A DNA stretch of 12,364 nt from an uncultured Eubacteriales bacterium (GTDB taxonomy: Bacteria > Bacillota > Clostridia > Oscillospirales > Acutalibacteraceae), in the NCBI GenBank assembly GCA_900313125.1, contig OMPZ01000010.1, positions 1 to 12,364 on the forward strand, written 5' to 3'. The translations under genes were made by a program, and so were the position numbers. Below the pieces are notes generated by a model. It had not been told where the DNA came from, did not search any database, and saw nothing but the letters and a program-made list of their open reading frames with translations. Shown here in pieces: positions 1 through 7,108 of this stretch (its first letter is position 1; every line of letters begins with the position of its first letter).

Positions 1-177
1 ACCGACACCGACACAGAGCTTGAAACGGATACCGATATCGAGTATGCCGACGATGGCGGTGAAGGCGATGACGGCGGGGACGACGGCATCTACTTTGAAG
101 CGGACGAGAACGAGAATTACTACGACGGCGGCGAAGATGAAGATTACGGCGGCTACGACGACGGATATTACGATTAA
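1..177 (+). CDS. C-terminal end of an unidentified protein with an acidic Asp/Glu/Gly/Tyr tail (partial)
   Basis: Frame 1 is open from the window edge to a TAA at 175-177, giving 58 residues. The composition is extreme: almost all Asp, Glu, Gly, Tyr and Thr, with a Thr-Asp alternation at the start and a Tyr/Gly/Asp-rich end (GGYDDGYYD), and no Lys or Arg. Such tails are usually disordered extensions of a larger protein, so the function cannot be read from this piece. In Bacillus the gene before fakA encodes an Asp23/Gls24-family protein, but nothing here confirms that identity. Low-complexity acidic DNA can also be open by chance; the clean stop followed by a promoter favours a real gene end. 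Confidence 0.6.
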   Translation, partial: TDTDTELETDTDIEYADDGGEGDDGGDDGIYFEADENENYYDGGEDEDYGGYDDGYYD

Positions 178-211
178 CGCGAAATTTCTTCGTAAAATTC
201 TTACTTTTTAT

Positions 212-240
212 TTGAATAATGCGAATTAGTGTGGTATAAT
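212..240 (+). promoter_or_regulatory. Sigma-A-type promoter of the fakA operon
   Basis: TTGAAT (212-217) and a perfect TATAAT (235-240) are separated by 17 bases, and TG at 232-233 makes an extended -10. Transcription should begin near 247, leaving a leader of about 55 bases before the fakA start at 302. It lies in the short AT-rich gap after the preceding stop, so fakA, recG and the carboxypeptidase gene probably start here. Confidence 0.8.
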
Positions 241-301
241 TATAGTTGGTTCACAACAGTAAACATTATACATTTATTTTTGATAGGATGTGTATTTAAA
301 A

Positions 302-1987
302 ATGATAAACGGTACTTGTTTAAAAAACGCGATCATCTCCGGAGCTAATAACATCAGCAAGAACAGATCTGCGATCGATGACCTTAATATCTTCCCCGTT
401 CCCGACGGCGATACGGGTACAAATATGTCAATGACGATCAATTCTGCGGCAGCTATCCTCAAGGAAATGGACGACTCCGCCGATGTTTCGATCGTTGCGT
501 CAAAGGCTGCGTCTGCAATGCTCAGAGGTGCGCGCGGTAACTCCGGCGTTATCCTTTCGCTTATCTTCAGAGGCTTCTCACAGGGTCTCAAGGAGAAGGA
601 AACAGCCGACGGCAAAGATCTCACCGACGCTCTCGGCAAGGGCGTTGAAGCGGCTTATAAAGCCGTTATGAAGCCGACCGAGGGTACTATCCTTACAGTC
701 GCTCGCATGGGCTACGAAGCAGGCTCCGAGCTTGCCGCTACCGAAAGCGACCCCGTGTCTGTTTGGAGCGCAGTAGTAGAAGCTGCCGAGAAGGCTCTCG
801 AGCTTACGCCCGAACTTCTGCCTGTACTCAAAAAGGCAAACGTCGTTGACGCAGGCGGCAAGGGTCTGCTCACGATATTTGAGGGTATGCTCTCCGTATT
901 CAGAGACGGCACAATGATCGAGTTCGATTCGGAAAACGAAGCTCCGAAGGCTGAGGAGGAGGACTACTTCCGCAGCGCAGCAGCACAGTTTGACAGCGAT
1001 ATTACATTTACCTACTGCACAGAGTTCATCGTAGGCAAGGACCCCGATATCCACACCGACACACAGGAGCTCAGAGATTTCCTCAGAACTATCGGCGACT
1101 GCGTTGTAGTTGTTGACGACGAGGAGATCATCAAGGTACACGTTCACACAGAGAACCCCGGCAACGCGCTTCAGTCTGGTCTTGAATACGGTCAGCTTCT
1201 TAAGGTGAAGGTCGAGAACATGAAGGAGCAGCACAGAAAGGCTGCCGAAGCTGAGGAAAGAGCAAAGGCAAGACTTGCGGAGCGCCTTGAAAAGGAACAG
1301 GAGCTTGCAGTCAAGGAACCCACTAAGGATATCGGCTTCGTTGCTGTCGCAGCAGGCGAGGGTCTCGTCCAGCTCTTTAAGGACTGCGGCTGCAGCCACG
1401 TCGTTTCCGGCGGTCAGTCTATGAACCCGAGCACACAGGATATCCTTTCCGCTGTACTCGCTACTCCGGCAAAGAAGGTCGTTGTTCTCCCGAACAACAA
1501 GAACATAATCATGGCGGCCGAGCAGGCTATCCCGATGGTCGATGACAGAGAAGTGATAGTTATCCCCACAAGGACTATCCCGCAGGGCATTTCGGCGCTG
1601 CTTTCCTACGACACGGAGCTTGAAGCAGACCTCGCGATAGACGTTATGAAGGAATCCTTTAAGGACGTTCAGACAGGTCTCGTTACGTTCGCGGCGAGAA
1701 ATTCCGAGTTCGGTTCGCACAAGATAAAGGAAAACGATATCATCGGTCTTGAGAACGGCAAGCTCGCCGTAAACGAGAAGGATATCGTCAAGGCAGCCGT
1801 AAAGGTGACAAAGGCGCTTGTTTCAAAGGAGTCGTCGTTCATCACCGTTATCAGCGGTGATGGCGTAACTCAGGAGCAGGCTGACAAGGTTGTCGATACG
1901 CTCACATCTAAATATGGCAAAGATATGGAAATTACTTATGTAAACGGCGGTCAGCCTGTTTATTACTTCATTATTTCCGTTGAATAA
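302..1987 (+). CDS. fakA: Fatty acid kinase, ATP-binding subunit FakA (DAK2 / DegV-like fusion, YloV family)
   Basis: 561 residues, close to the usual ~550. FakA phosphorylates fatty acids held by FakB carriers, so that exogenous fatty acids enter phospholipid synthesis as acyl-phosphates; it is cytosolic. The N-terminal DhaL/DAK2 domain (about 1-200) has the nucleotide/Mg motif PDGDTGTN with Asp35 and Asp37, and then RGARGNSGVILS. The middle domain has Cys239 (FTYCTEF) and His280/His282 (KVHVHTENPGNA), matching the Cys/His-His site described for Staphylococcus aureus FakA. A DegV-like domain follows to the end. Between middle and C-terminal domains is a charged, probably helical linker (QHRKAAEAEERAKARLAERLEKEQE) that seems longer than usual. 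I chose ATG 302 because the family start resembles MxNG and an AGGATG site (285-290) lies 11 bases upstream; a GTG at 290 is in frame but overlaps that site. No fakB is visible here; recG follows after 13 bases. Confidence 0.93.
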   Translation: MINGTCLKNAIISGANNISKNRSAIDDLNIFPVPDGDTGTNMSMTINSAAAILKEMDDSADVSIVASKAASAMLRGARGNSGVILSLIFRGFSQGLKEKETADGKDLTDALGKGVEAAYKAVMKPTEGTILTVARMGYEAGSELAATESDPVSVWSAVVEAAEKALELTPELLPVLKKANVVDAGGKGLLTIFEGMLSVFRDGTMIEFDSENEAPKAEEEDYFRSAAAQFDSDITFTYCTEFIVGKDPDIHTDTQELRDFLRTIGDCVVVVDDEEIIKVHVHTENPGNALQSGLEYGQLLKVKVENMKEQHRKAAEAEERAKARLAERLEKEQELAVKEPTKDIGFVAVAAGEGLVQLFKDCGCSHVVSGGQSMNPSTQDILSAVLATPAKKVVVLPNNKNIIMAAEQAIPMVDDREVIVIPTRTIPQGISALLSYDTELEADLAIDVMKESFKDVQTGLVTFAARNSEFGSHKIKENDIIGLENGKLAVNEKDIVKAAVKVTKALVSKESSFITVISGDGVTQEQADKVVDTLTSKYGKDMEITYVNGGQPVYYFIISVE

Positions 1988-2000
1988 AGGTTGATTTGAA

Positions 2001-4043
2001 TTGGCTTCACTTTACGAGATACCAATAGAAAAAATTAACGGCATAGGTTCAAAACGTGCCCGGCTTTTTGAAAAGCTGGGCATTGTTTCTGTTGGTGACC
2101 TTATCAGGTACTATCCGCGAACGTACGAAAACTGGAGCGTGGTCACCGATATGGCGAATGCCGAGCCGGGTGCTGTCTGCTGTGTGCGCGGAGAGGTCGA
2201 GTATTCCCCGGCGGCGCGTGTGGCGTCGGGCGGAAGGTGGATAGCCACGACGCGTATTTCGGACAGCACGGGCTTTATCAACCTGACTTTTTTTAATAAT
2301 CCTTACATTTCAACAATGCTGCGCTCCGGCAAAGAATACCTTTTCTACGGCAAGGTGAGCGAATCGCCGGGCGGACGTGAAATGGTAAATCCGCAGTTTC
2401 AGGATACGGGCAAGGCGATACCGATAAAGCCGATATACGGTCAGGTCGCCGGTCTTTCGTCTAAGCAGATAGAGTCGGGCGTGCGCGGCGCGCTCGCGAT
2501 GCTGCCCGAAACGGTAAAGGACCCGATACCCGATGATATCCGCGAAAAGTACGGATTGCTCGGGCTGAAGGAAGCGCTGCTGACGATCCATTTTCCAAGC
2601 AGGACGGAGGATATAGAGAACGCGCGCAGACGGCTTATTTTTGAAGAGCTGCTCGTGCTTGTGCTCGGACTTTCTTCGATGAAGAATATGCCCGACAAGC
2701 TGACATCCGTCACGATAAAGAAAAGCTATACGGACGAGTTTGTAAAGCTGCTTCCGTTTTCTCTGACTCGCGCGCAGCGAAAGGCGATAGACGACTGCAC
2801 CGCCGATATCCTCGCCAACGGGCGCGCGATGAACCGTCTCGTTCAGGGCGACGTCGGCTCGGGAAAAACTATGGTCGCTGCGGCTGTCGCCTACACCTGC
2901 ATCAAAAACGGTTTTTTTTTTAATGATACGGCGACCACCGAGATACTTGCTCGTCAGCATTATGAAAATTTCAGCGAGCTGCTCACACCTATCGGCGTGA
3001 ATGTCAGACTTCTCGTCGGCTCGATGACGGCAAAGCAGAAACGCGAGGTGCTCTCCGAGCTGAAAAGCGGCGAGGTCGATATCCTTGTCGGCACTCATTC
3101 GCTTATCTCGGACGATGTTGTTTTCAGCGACCTCGGCATAGTTATAACAGACGAACAGCACCGCTTTGGCGTTCGTCAGCGCGCAACGCTGCTTGCGAAG
3201 GGCGCGTCACCTCATCTGCTCGTAATGTCGGCAACTCCGATACCGCGCACGCTCGCGCTCATGATATACGGAGACCTCGACATTTCCATTATAGACGAGC
3301 TGCCCCCGGGCAGACAGACGGTCGATACGTTCCTTATCGACGACACAAAAAGGCAGCGCGCCTATAACTTTTTGAAAAAGAACATCGGCGAGGGCAGACA
3401 GTGCTACATCGTGTGCCCCGCCGTTGAAAATTCCGAAACAGGGCTGATCGGCGTTGAGGAATACGCCGCCGATATCAGAAAGAATGCTTTCGCCGACTAC
3501 CGCGTCGGAGTCCTCCACGGAAAAATGCGCCCCGCGGACAAGGATCTCGTTATGAATGACTTTATCGCGGGCAATATAGATATCCTCGTTTCCACGACGG
3601 TCATCGAGGTCGGCGTCGATGTTCCGAACTCCACGATCATGATGATCGAAAACGCCGAACGCTTCGGTCTTTCTCAGCTCCACCAGCTCAGAGGGCGCGT
3701 CGGCAGAGGTCGGTTTAAATCGTACTGTATCCTCGTTTCCGACGCGAAGGGCGACGACGCCAACCGCCGTCTCAAGGCGCTGTGCTCGACGAACGACGGC
3801 TTCAAGATCGCAGACGAAGATCTAAAGCTTCGCGGTCCAGGCGACTTTTTCGGTTCCCGTCAGCACGGTCTGCCCGAGTTGAAAATTGCCGACCTCGCAG
3901 AGAACATAGATGTGCTAAGAGACGCCCAGTCCGCTGCGAAGGACATAATGGACGGCTACATCGACAGCTCCGACCCGACATACAGGGGTCTGCGCGCGGA
4001 GGTACGGCTGCTGTTCGACAATGTAGGAACACAGCTTAACTGA
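2001..4043 (+). CDS. recG: ATP-dependent DNA helicase RecG (sequence corrupted internally by adapter)
   Basis: 680 residues, normal for RecG, the double-strand DNA translocase that reverses stalled replication forks and processes branched recombination intermediates. The N-terminal wedge/OB-fold region covers roughly residues 1-240. Helicase motifs follow: Walker A GDVGSGKT (283-290), motif II DEQH (384-387) followed by RFGVRQR, motif III SATP (410-413) and motif VI QLRGRVGRG (562-570), then the RecG C-terminal GDFFGSRQHGLP segment. Motif Ia should read like xxALMAPTEILA, but residues 305-312 are FFFNDTAT, encoded by an embedded sequencing-adapter string (2912-2944). Length and frame are unchanged, so the gene is very probably intact in the organism. 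The TTG start at 2001 is preceded by AAAGG (1986-1990) at a good distance. It probably shares the fakA transcript; a peptidase gene follows after 40 bases. Confidence 0.95.
   Translation: MASLYEIPIEKINGIGSKRARLFEKLGIVSVGDLIRYYPRTYENWSVVTDMANAEPGAVCCVRGEVEYSPAARVASGGRWIATTRISDSTGFINLTFFNNPYISTMLRSGKEYLFYGKVSESPGGREMVNPQFQDTGKAIPIKPIYGQVAGLSSKQIESGVRGALAMLPETVKDPIPDDIREKYGLLGLKEALLTIHFPSRTEDIENARRRLIFEELLVLVLGLSSMKNMPDKLTSVTIKKSYTDEFVKLLPFSLTRAQRKAIDDCTADILANGRAMNRLVQGDVGSGKTMVAAAVAYTCIKNGFFFNDTATTEILARQHYENFSELLTPIGVNVRLLVGSMTAKQKREVLSELKSGEVDILVGTHSLISDDVVFSDLGIVITDEQHRFGVRQRATLLAKGASPHLLVMSATPIPRTLALMIYGDLDISIIDELPPGRQTVDTFLIDDTKRQRAYNFLKKNIGEGRQCYIVCPAVENSETGLIGVEEYAADIRKNAFADYRVGVLHGKMRPADKDLVMNDFIAGNIDILVSTTVIEVGVDVPNSTIMMIENAERFGLSQLHQLRGRVGRGRFKSYCILVSDAKGDDANRRLKALCSTNDGFKIADEDLKLRGPGDFFGSRQHGLPELKIADLAENIDVLRDAQSAAKDIMDGYIDSSDPTYRGLRAEVRLLFDNVGTQLN
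2912..2944 (+). other. Embedded Illumina P5 flow-cell oligonucleotide (assembly artefact)
   Basis: Ten consecutive T (2912-2921) are followed by 23 bases (2922-2944, beginning AATGATACGGCG and ending CACCGAGAT) that equal the P5 adapter as I remember it; T10 is the spacer on the surface-grafted form. Identity ends at 2944, where P5 continues CTACAC but the window continues ACTTGC. The shared ACCGAGAT is probably both the end of the adapter and native recG sequence (Thr-Glu-Ile codons). The insert replaces exactly eight codons of motif Ia, so translation continues as FFFNDTATTEILA, a peptide familiar as a database contaminant. Confidence 0.95.
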
Positions 4044-4083
4044 TAGATATGGATAAAGAAAAGAATAGATAGGGGAGAGTATA

Positions 4084-5457
4084 ATGAAATTCAAGCGATT
4101 TTTGGCAGCGCTTTTGACGGTTGCACTTGTTTTTTCGGTGATGTCGGTCTCGGCTTCTGCGGCTGTTTTCACCACGAACGTTGAGACCACGAGCAAAGCC
4201 GTATACATGGTGAACCTCGACACAGGCATAACGGTCTTTGAGAAAAATTCGACCGAAAAAATGTACCCTGCGTCAACGACAAAGATCATGACGTATATCG
4301 TCACGGTCGAGAACGTTCAGGACGTCAAGAACACAAAGGTCGTTATCGAGCAGGAAGTGCTCGACGAGCTGCTCGGCACGGGAAGCTCGCTTTCGGGTCT
4401 TGAGTATTTCTCGGGTCAGGCTGTCACGGTTTACGACCTGCTCAACTGCCTGATGATAAAATCGGGCAACGACGCTGCGCTTTTGCTTGCGAATTACATC
4501 GGCGGCGGCTCCGTTCAGAAGTTCATTGACATGATGAACTCGAAGGCTCAGGAGCTTGGATGCAAGAACACTCACTTCATGAATCCTCACGGTCTGCACG
4601 ACGAGAACCATTACACGACGGCGCAGGATCTCGCTTTGATAATGCAGTACGCTCAGACGCTCCCTGATTTCAACGAGATATGCAGCACAGTCAGCACATA
4701 TCTTTCGATCGACGCCGAAAAGGAGTATCCGCTCATCACGACCAATCACCTCATCGACAAGGTCAACGGCGGCGATTACTACTACGAGTACTGTAAGGGT
4801 GGCAAGACGGGTACGACAGACGAAGCAGGCTACTGTCTCTGCTCCACCGCGTCGAACGGCGGATATACCTATATGTGCATTGCGCTCGGCTCTCCCTCTG
4901 TGAACGCACACGGCGAGGAGATCGAGACAAACGGCGCAATGGTCGATACGAAGGCGCTCTATCAGTGGGCGTTCGACGGACTTGAGCTGAAAACAGTTAT
5001 CGACGAGAAAAAGCCTGTCTGCGAGATACCGATCGCCCTTGCGTGGGATCAGGACACGGTACAGCTCGTGCCGCAGGGCAGCTTTTCGACTATACTCCCG
5101 AAGGATATCGAAAGCTCAAGCATAGACATCAAGACGGACATTCCCGAGACGCTCACCGCGCCCGTTCTCGAAGGTAACATCATCGGCACGGCGACCGTCA
5201 GCTACGCAAATCAGGAGCTTTGCACCGTGAACCTTATCGCGGCTGAAACTGTAGAGCGCAGCAAGATGCTCTATTTCCTTGAATCGGCGAAAAAGATACT
5301 CCACTCGCAGTGGATGATACTTGCGATCAGCATCGTAGTTATACTCTTCATCATATACATCATCATAACTCAGATCTACAACAGCAAAAAGAAGAAGAAC
5401 CGCCAGATGAAGGCGCGCAAGAAACGCCGCTCCTCCTCCAAGCGTGAAAATAATTGA
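4084..5457 (+). CDS. D-alanyl-D-alanine carboxypeptidase, S11 family (low-molecular-weight PBP, DacA/DacF-like)
   Basis: 457 residues. It removes the terminal D-Ala from peptidoglycan pentapeptides outside the membrane, limiting cross-linking. A signal peptide (MKFKRFLAALLTVALVFSVM) with a likely cleavage near ASAA (24-27) precedes the penicillin-binding domain. All three active-site motifs are present: SxxK as Ser64-Thr-Thr-Lys67, SxN as Ser127-Gly-Asn129, and KTG at 241-243 in KGGKTGTT. A beta-rich S11 C-terminal domain follows, then a membrane helix (about 410-431) and a strongly basic tail (SKKKKNRQMKARKKRRSSSKRENN), so the protein is a membrane-anchored ectoenzyme with a positively charged cytoplasmic end. 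ATG 4084 has AGGGGAG six bases upstream. It lies 40 bases after recG and is followed by a terminator, so it is likely the last gene of the fakA transcript. Which dac paralogue it is cannot be decided here. Confidence 0.93.
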   Translation: MKFKRFLAALLTVALVFSVMSVSASAAVFTTNVETTSKAVYMVNLDTGITVFEKNSTEKMYPASTTKIMTYIVTVENVQDVKNTKVVIEQEVLDELLGTGSSLSGLEYFSGQAVTVYDLLNCLMIKSGNDAALLLANYIGGGSVQKFIDMMNSKAQELGCKNTHFMNPHGLHDENHYTTAQDLALIMQYAQTLPDFNEICSTVSTYLSIDAEKEYPLITTNHLIDKVNGGDYYYEYCKGGKTGTTDEAGYCLCSTASNGGYTYMCIALGSPSVNAHGEEIETNGAMVDTKALYQWAFDGLELKTVIDEKKPVCEIPIALAWDQDTVQLVPQGSFSTILPKDIESSSIDIKTDIPETLTAPVLEGNIIGTATVSYANQELCTVNLIAAETVERSKMLYFLESAKKILHSQWMILAISIVVILFIIYIIITQIYNSKKKKNRQMKARKKRRSSSKRENN

Positions 5458-5466
5458 TCGTATTTT

Positions 5467-5497
5467 AAGAGAGTCGTTATTTCGGCTCTCTTTTTTT
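5467..5497 (+). terminator. Rho-independent terminator after the carboxypeptidase gene
   Basis: AAGAGAGTCG (5467-5476) pairs with CGGCTCTCTT (5483-5492) around the loop TTATTT, with one G-T wobble, and a run of T continues to 5497. It lies 10 bases after the stop codon. Confidence 0.9.
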
Positions 5498-5544
5498 ACA
5501 AAAAAATATTTACCGAAAATATACAAAAAAATTCAAAATTCCCC

Positions 5545-5573
5545 TTGATTTTTAGATTACTTTGTGCTATTAT
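5545..5573 (+). promoter_or_regulatory. Promoter of hpf (extended -10)
   Basis: TTGATT (5545-5550) and TATTAT (5568-5573) are 17 bases apart, with TG at 5565-5566 forming an extended -10. The predicted start near 5580 leaves a leader of about 100 bases. As it lies just past a terminator, hpf is probably transcribed alone. No sigma-B/H-type motif was recognised. Confidence 0.75.
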
Positions 5574-5612
5574 ATAGACATGGAGATACTGTAAGTGTTT
5601 CCAATGCCCATT

Positions 5613-5635
5613 CCGACTGATCGGAGATCGTTCGG
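5613..5635 (+). promoter_or_regulatory. Leader hairpin upstream of hpf
   Basis: CCGACTGATC (5613-5622) pairs with GATCGTTCGG (5626-5635) around the three-base loop GGA, with one C-T mismatch and one T-G wobble. There is no T-run after it, so it is not a simple terminator. It sits mid-leader, about 30 bases before the AAAGGA at 5665. It could stabilise the mRNA or bind something; no function is shown. Confidence 0.45.
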
Positions 5636-5683
5636 TCATTTATCGGTAAAGGCGTTATTCTCTCAAAGGAAAGGGTGGATAGT

Positions 5684-6226
5684 ATGAAAATTACCTACAC
5701 AGCAAGAAAAGTCACATTGAAAGATAACTTTAAGGAGCGTGTTGAGAAAAAGCTCAAAAAATACGACCGTGTGTTCTCCGACGATGCGGAGGCTATGGTA
5801 AAGGTGACGGTGTACAAGAACCGCCAGACTGTTGAGATCACGATCAATGACAACGGTATGATCTACCGTGTTGAAGATACAAAGGCTGAGATGAACGAAG
5901 CGCTTGATGTTGATATGGACAAGCTCGCTCGTCAGATCAGAAAGAACAAGACCCGCCTTGCAAAGCGTCTGCGTGAGTCGGCGTTTGACGAGCCGCTCGT
6001 TGAGGACGAGGGTGAAGAGGAGAACGAAGCTGAGGTCGAGTACGAGCTTTTCCGTACAAAGAAGGTATCGCTCAAGCCGATGTCGCCCGACGAAGCTATT
6101 CTCCGCATGAACATGGTCGATCACAAGTTCTTCATGTTCCTTAATTCCGATACAGATAAGATCTCTGTTGTTTACATCAGAGACAACGGCGACTACGGTA
6201 TGCTTGAATCCGAGGTCGACGGGTAA
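5684..6226 (+). CDS. hpf: Ribosome hibernation promoting factor, long form (HPF / RaiA family)
   Basis: 180 residues. Long HPF binds the decoding centre of the 30S subunit and, through its C-terminal domain, dimerises ribosomes into inactive 100S particles in stationary phase or stress. The N-terminal S30AE domain (about 1-100) starts with the family-typical MKITYTARKVTLKDN and contains the basic KKLKKYDR and NKTRLAKRLR segments that contact rRNA. A short acidic linker (about 105-118, EDEGEEENEAEVE) leads to the dimerisation domain (120-180), seen in YELFRTKKVSLKPMSPDEA, MVDHKFFMFLNSDT and the final VVYIRDNGDYGMLES. ATG 5684 matches the family start and has GGGTGG five bases upstream; an in-frame GTG at 5675 would add only MDS. 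It is a single-gene unit between its own promoter and a terminator. Confidence 0.95.
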   Translation: MKITYTARKVTLKDNFKERVEKKLKKYDRVFSDDAEAMVKVTVYKNRQTVEITINDNGMIYRVEDTKAEMNEALDVDMDKLARQIRKNKTRLAKRLRESAFDEPLVEDEGEEENEAEVEYELFRTKKVSLKPMSPDEAILRMNMVDHKFFMFLNSDTDKISVVYIRDNGDYGMLESEVDG

Positions 6227-6282
6227 TTATTTATTTCGATCACGACCCGTTAAATCTCCTTAGCACGGATCTATAGAATTAG

Positions 6283-6338
6283 CGGAAGGGGTACAGACTT
6301 CTCGTCTGTGCCCCTTCCGTTTGTCTGAATATTTTTTT
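6283..6338 (+). terminator. Long-stem terminator after hpf
   Basis: A 16-base stem (6283-6298 with 6304-6319, one T-G wobble) encloses the loop TTCTC. Only TTT follows directly; the main T-run is offset by ten bases (6332-6338), so efficiency is uncertain. It lies 56 bases after the hpf stop and separates hpf from the sigma-factor unit. Confidence 0.75.
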
Positions 6339-6348
6339 GAAATTGCCC

Positions 6349-6374
6349 GAACCTTTTGGCTCCCTCATCTGTAT
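6349..6374 (+). promoter_or_regulatory. Candidate ECF-type (self-regulated) promoter of the sigma-factor operon
   Basis: GAACC at 6349-6353 resembles the AAC-containing -35 core of ECF promoters, and CTGTAT at 6369-6374 lies 15 bases downstream, where the -10 is expected. No good housekeeping -35/-10 pair is seen here (TATATA 6372-6377 lacks a -35 at the right spacing). ECF genes often transcribe themselves, which makes this reasonable, but the match is by eye only. Confidence 0.35.
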
Positions 6375-6380
6375 ATAAAG

Positions 6381-6607
6381 TGAAGGCCTTCAAATAGTGC
6401 CCACGCGGGCACACGCAATTACGCGGTTGCAGGTTGTCTAAGGCACAGCTCTCGTCCCGCGCGGCTCGGCGCATCCGATGCGCCTACTTTAGCTTAAGGC
6501 GCGGAGAGAATGTTGTGTTTTACGATAAAGTTCGGCGGAATTGCCCGCGCCCGCTTGGGGGCGCGGAATATGCCTGTCGCCGCATGGCAGCCGCATGGGG
6601 TGAGAAT
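6381..6607 (+). other. GC-rich structured leader upstream of the ECF sigma gene
   Basis: These roughly 225 bases hold no convincing gene; the frame of the sigma factor is open back to 6434 but gives an Arg-rich unconserved-looking peptide with no ribosome binding site. Instead there are several inverted repeats: GAAGGCCTTC (6382-6391), GTGCCC/GGGCAC (6397-6412), GGCGCAT/ATGCGCC (6468-6484) inside a larger stem CTCTC..CGCGC (6449-6462) with GCGCGGAGAG (6499-6508), and CCGCGCCC/GGGCGCGG (6545-6566). A direct repeat GCCGCATGG occurs at 6579 and 6590. It may be a structured 5' UTR or a dispersed palindromic repeat. Confidence 0.5.
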
Positions 6608-7108
6608 TTGAGGAAAGAAATATCCGAGTATGCAGAAAAATACAGCATGGATCTTACAAGGCTGTGCATATCGCTATGCGGCAATAATGCCGATGCGGAG
6701 GATCTGTTTCAGGAAACGTGGTACAAGGCGATAAGCCGCTTTGATACATACAAAAGCGGATACCCCTTCGATAAATGGCTTTTTGCGATATGCGTCAACA
6801 CCTTCAAAAACAGGGTCAGCCTGTTTTACAACAAAAAGAGGGTCGATTTTTCCACAGACGAAGAAAAGCAGGCTTTCTTTGATTCCATTCCTGATAAGGG
6901 CGACGACCCTGATGACAGCTACTATGAGCTTCACCGTGCCGTTGCCCGTCTCCCCAAAAAACTGCGTGTCGTGCTGGTGATGTATTATTTCAGAGAAAAC
7001 TCGGTAAGCGAAGTCGCAGAAATACTCAATATCCCGGAGGGTACTGTGAAATCAAGACTGCACTCGGCTCGTCAGCAGATAAAAAGGAGGCTTGAACGTG
7101 AGCAGTAA
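6608..7108 (+). CDS. RNA polymerase ECF-type sigma factor (sigma-70 family)
   Basis: 166 residues from the chosen start. ECF sigma factors direct RNA polymerase to stress or envelope-signal promoters. Region 2 is seen in LTRLCISLCGNNADAEDLFQETWYKA with the downstream FDKWLFAICVNTFKNRV; region 4, a helix-turn-helix that reads the -35, is seen in LHRAVARLPKKLRVVLVMYYFRENSVSEVAEILNIPEGTVKSRLHSARQQIKRRLE. There is no extra C-terminal domain. The start is uncertain: TTG 6608 is preceded by GGGGTGAG (6597-6604) and gives the usual ECF length; ATG 6584 adds eight residues but has no ribosome binding site, and the frame is open to 6434. Its stop overlaps the next gene by 11 bases, so the two are translationally coupled, as for a sigma factor and its regulator. 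Confidence 0.9.
   Translation: MRKEISEYAEKYSMDLTRLCISLCGNNADAEDLFQETWYKAISRFDTYKSGYPFDKWLFAICVNTFKNRVSLFYNKKRVDFSTDEEKQAFFDSIPDKGDDPDDSYYELHRAVARLPKKLRVVLVMYYFRENSVSEVAEILNIPEGTVKSRLHSARQQIKRRLEREQ

Noticed and set aside
578..1720. Long minus-strand open frame across fakA, and similar ones across recG and the carboxypeptidase gene.
   Set aside because: They are antisense to well-conserved genes and their Cys/Leu/Arg/Val-rich translations fit mirror-image codon bias; no ribosome binding sites.
2905..2960. A novel Phe-rich variant of helicase motif Ia in RecG.
   Set aside because: The DNA is identical to the P5 adapter with its T10 spacer, so it is contamination.
6434..6607. An N-terminal extension of the sigma factor (open frame back to TTG 6434).
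   Set aside because: Arg-rich, not like any ECF N-terminus, no ribosome binding site, and the DNA is full of inverted repeats, as in a noncoding leader.
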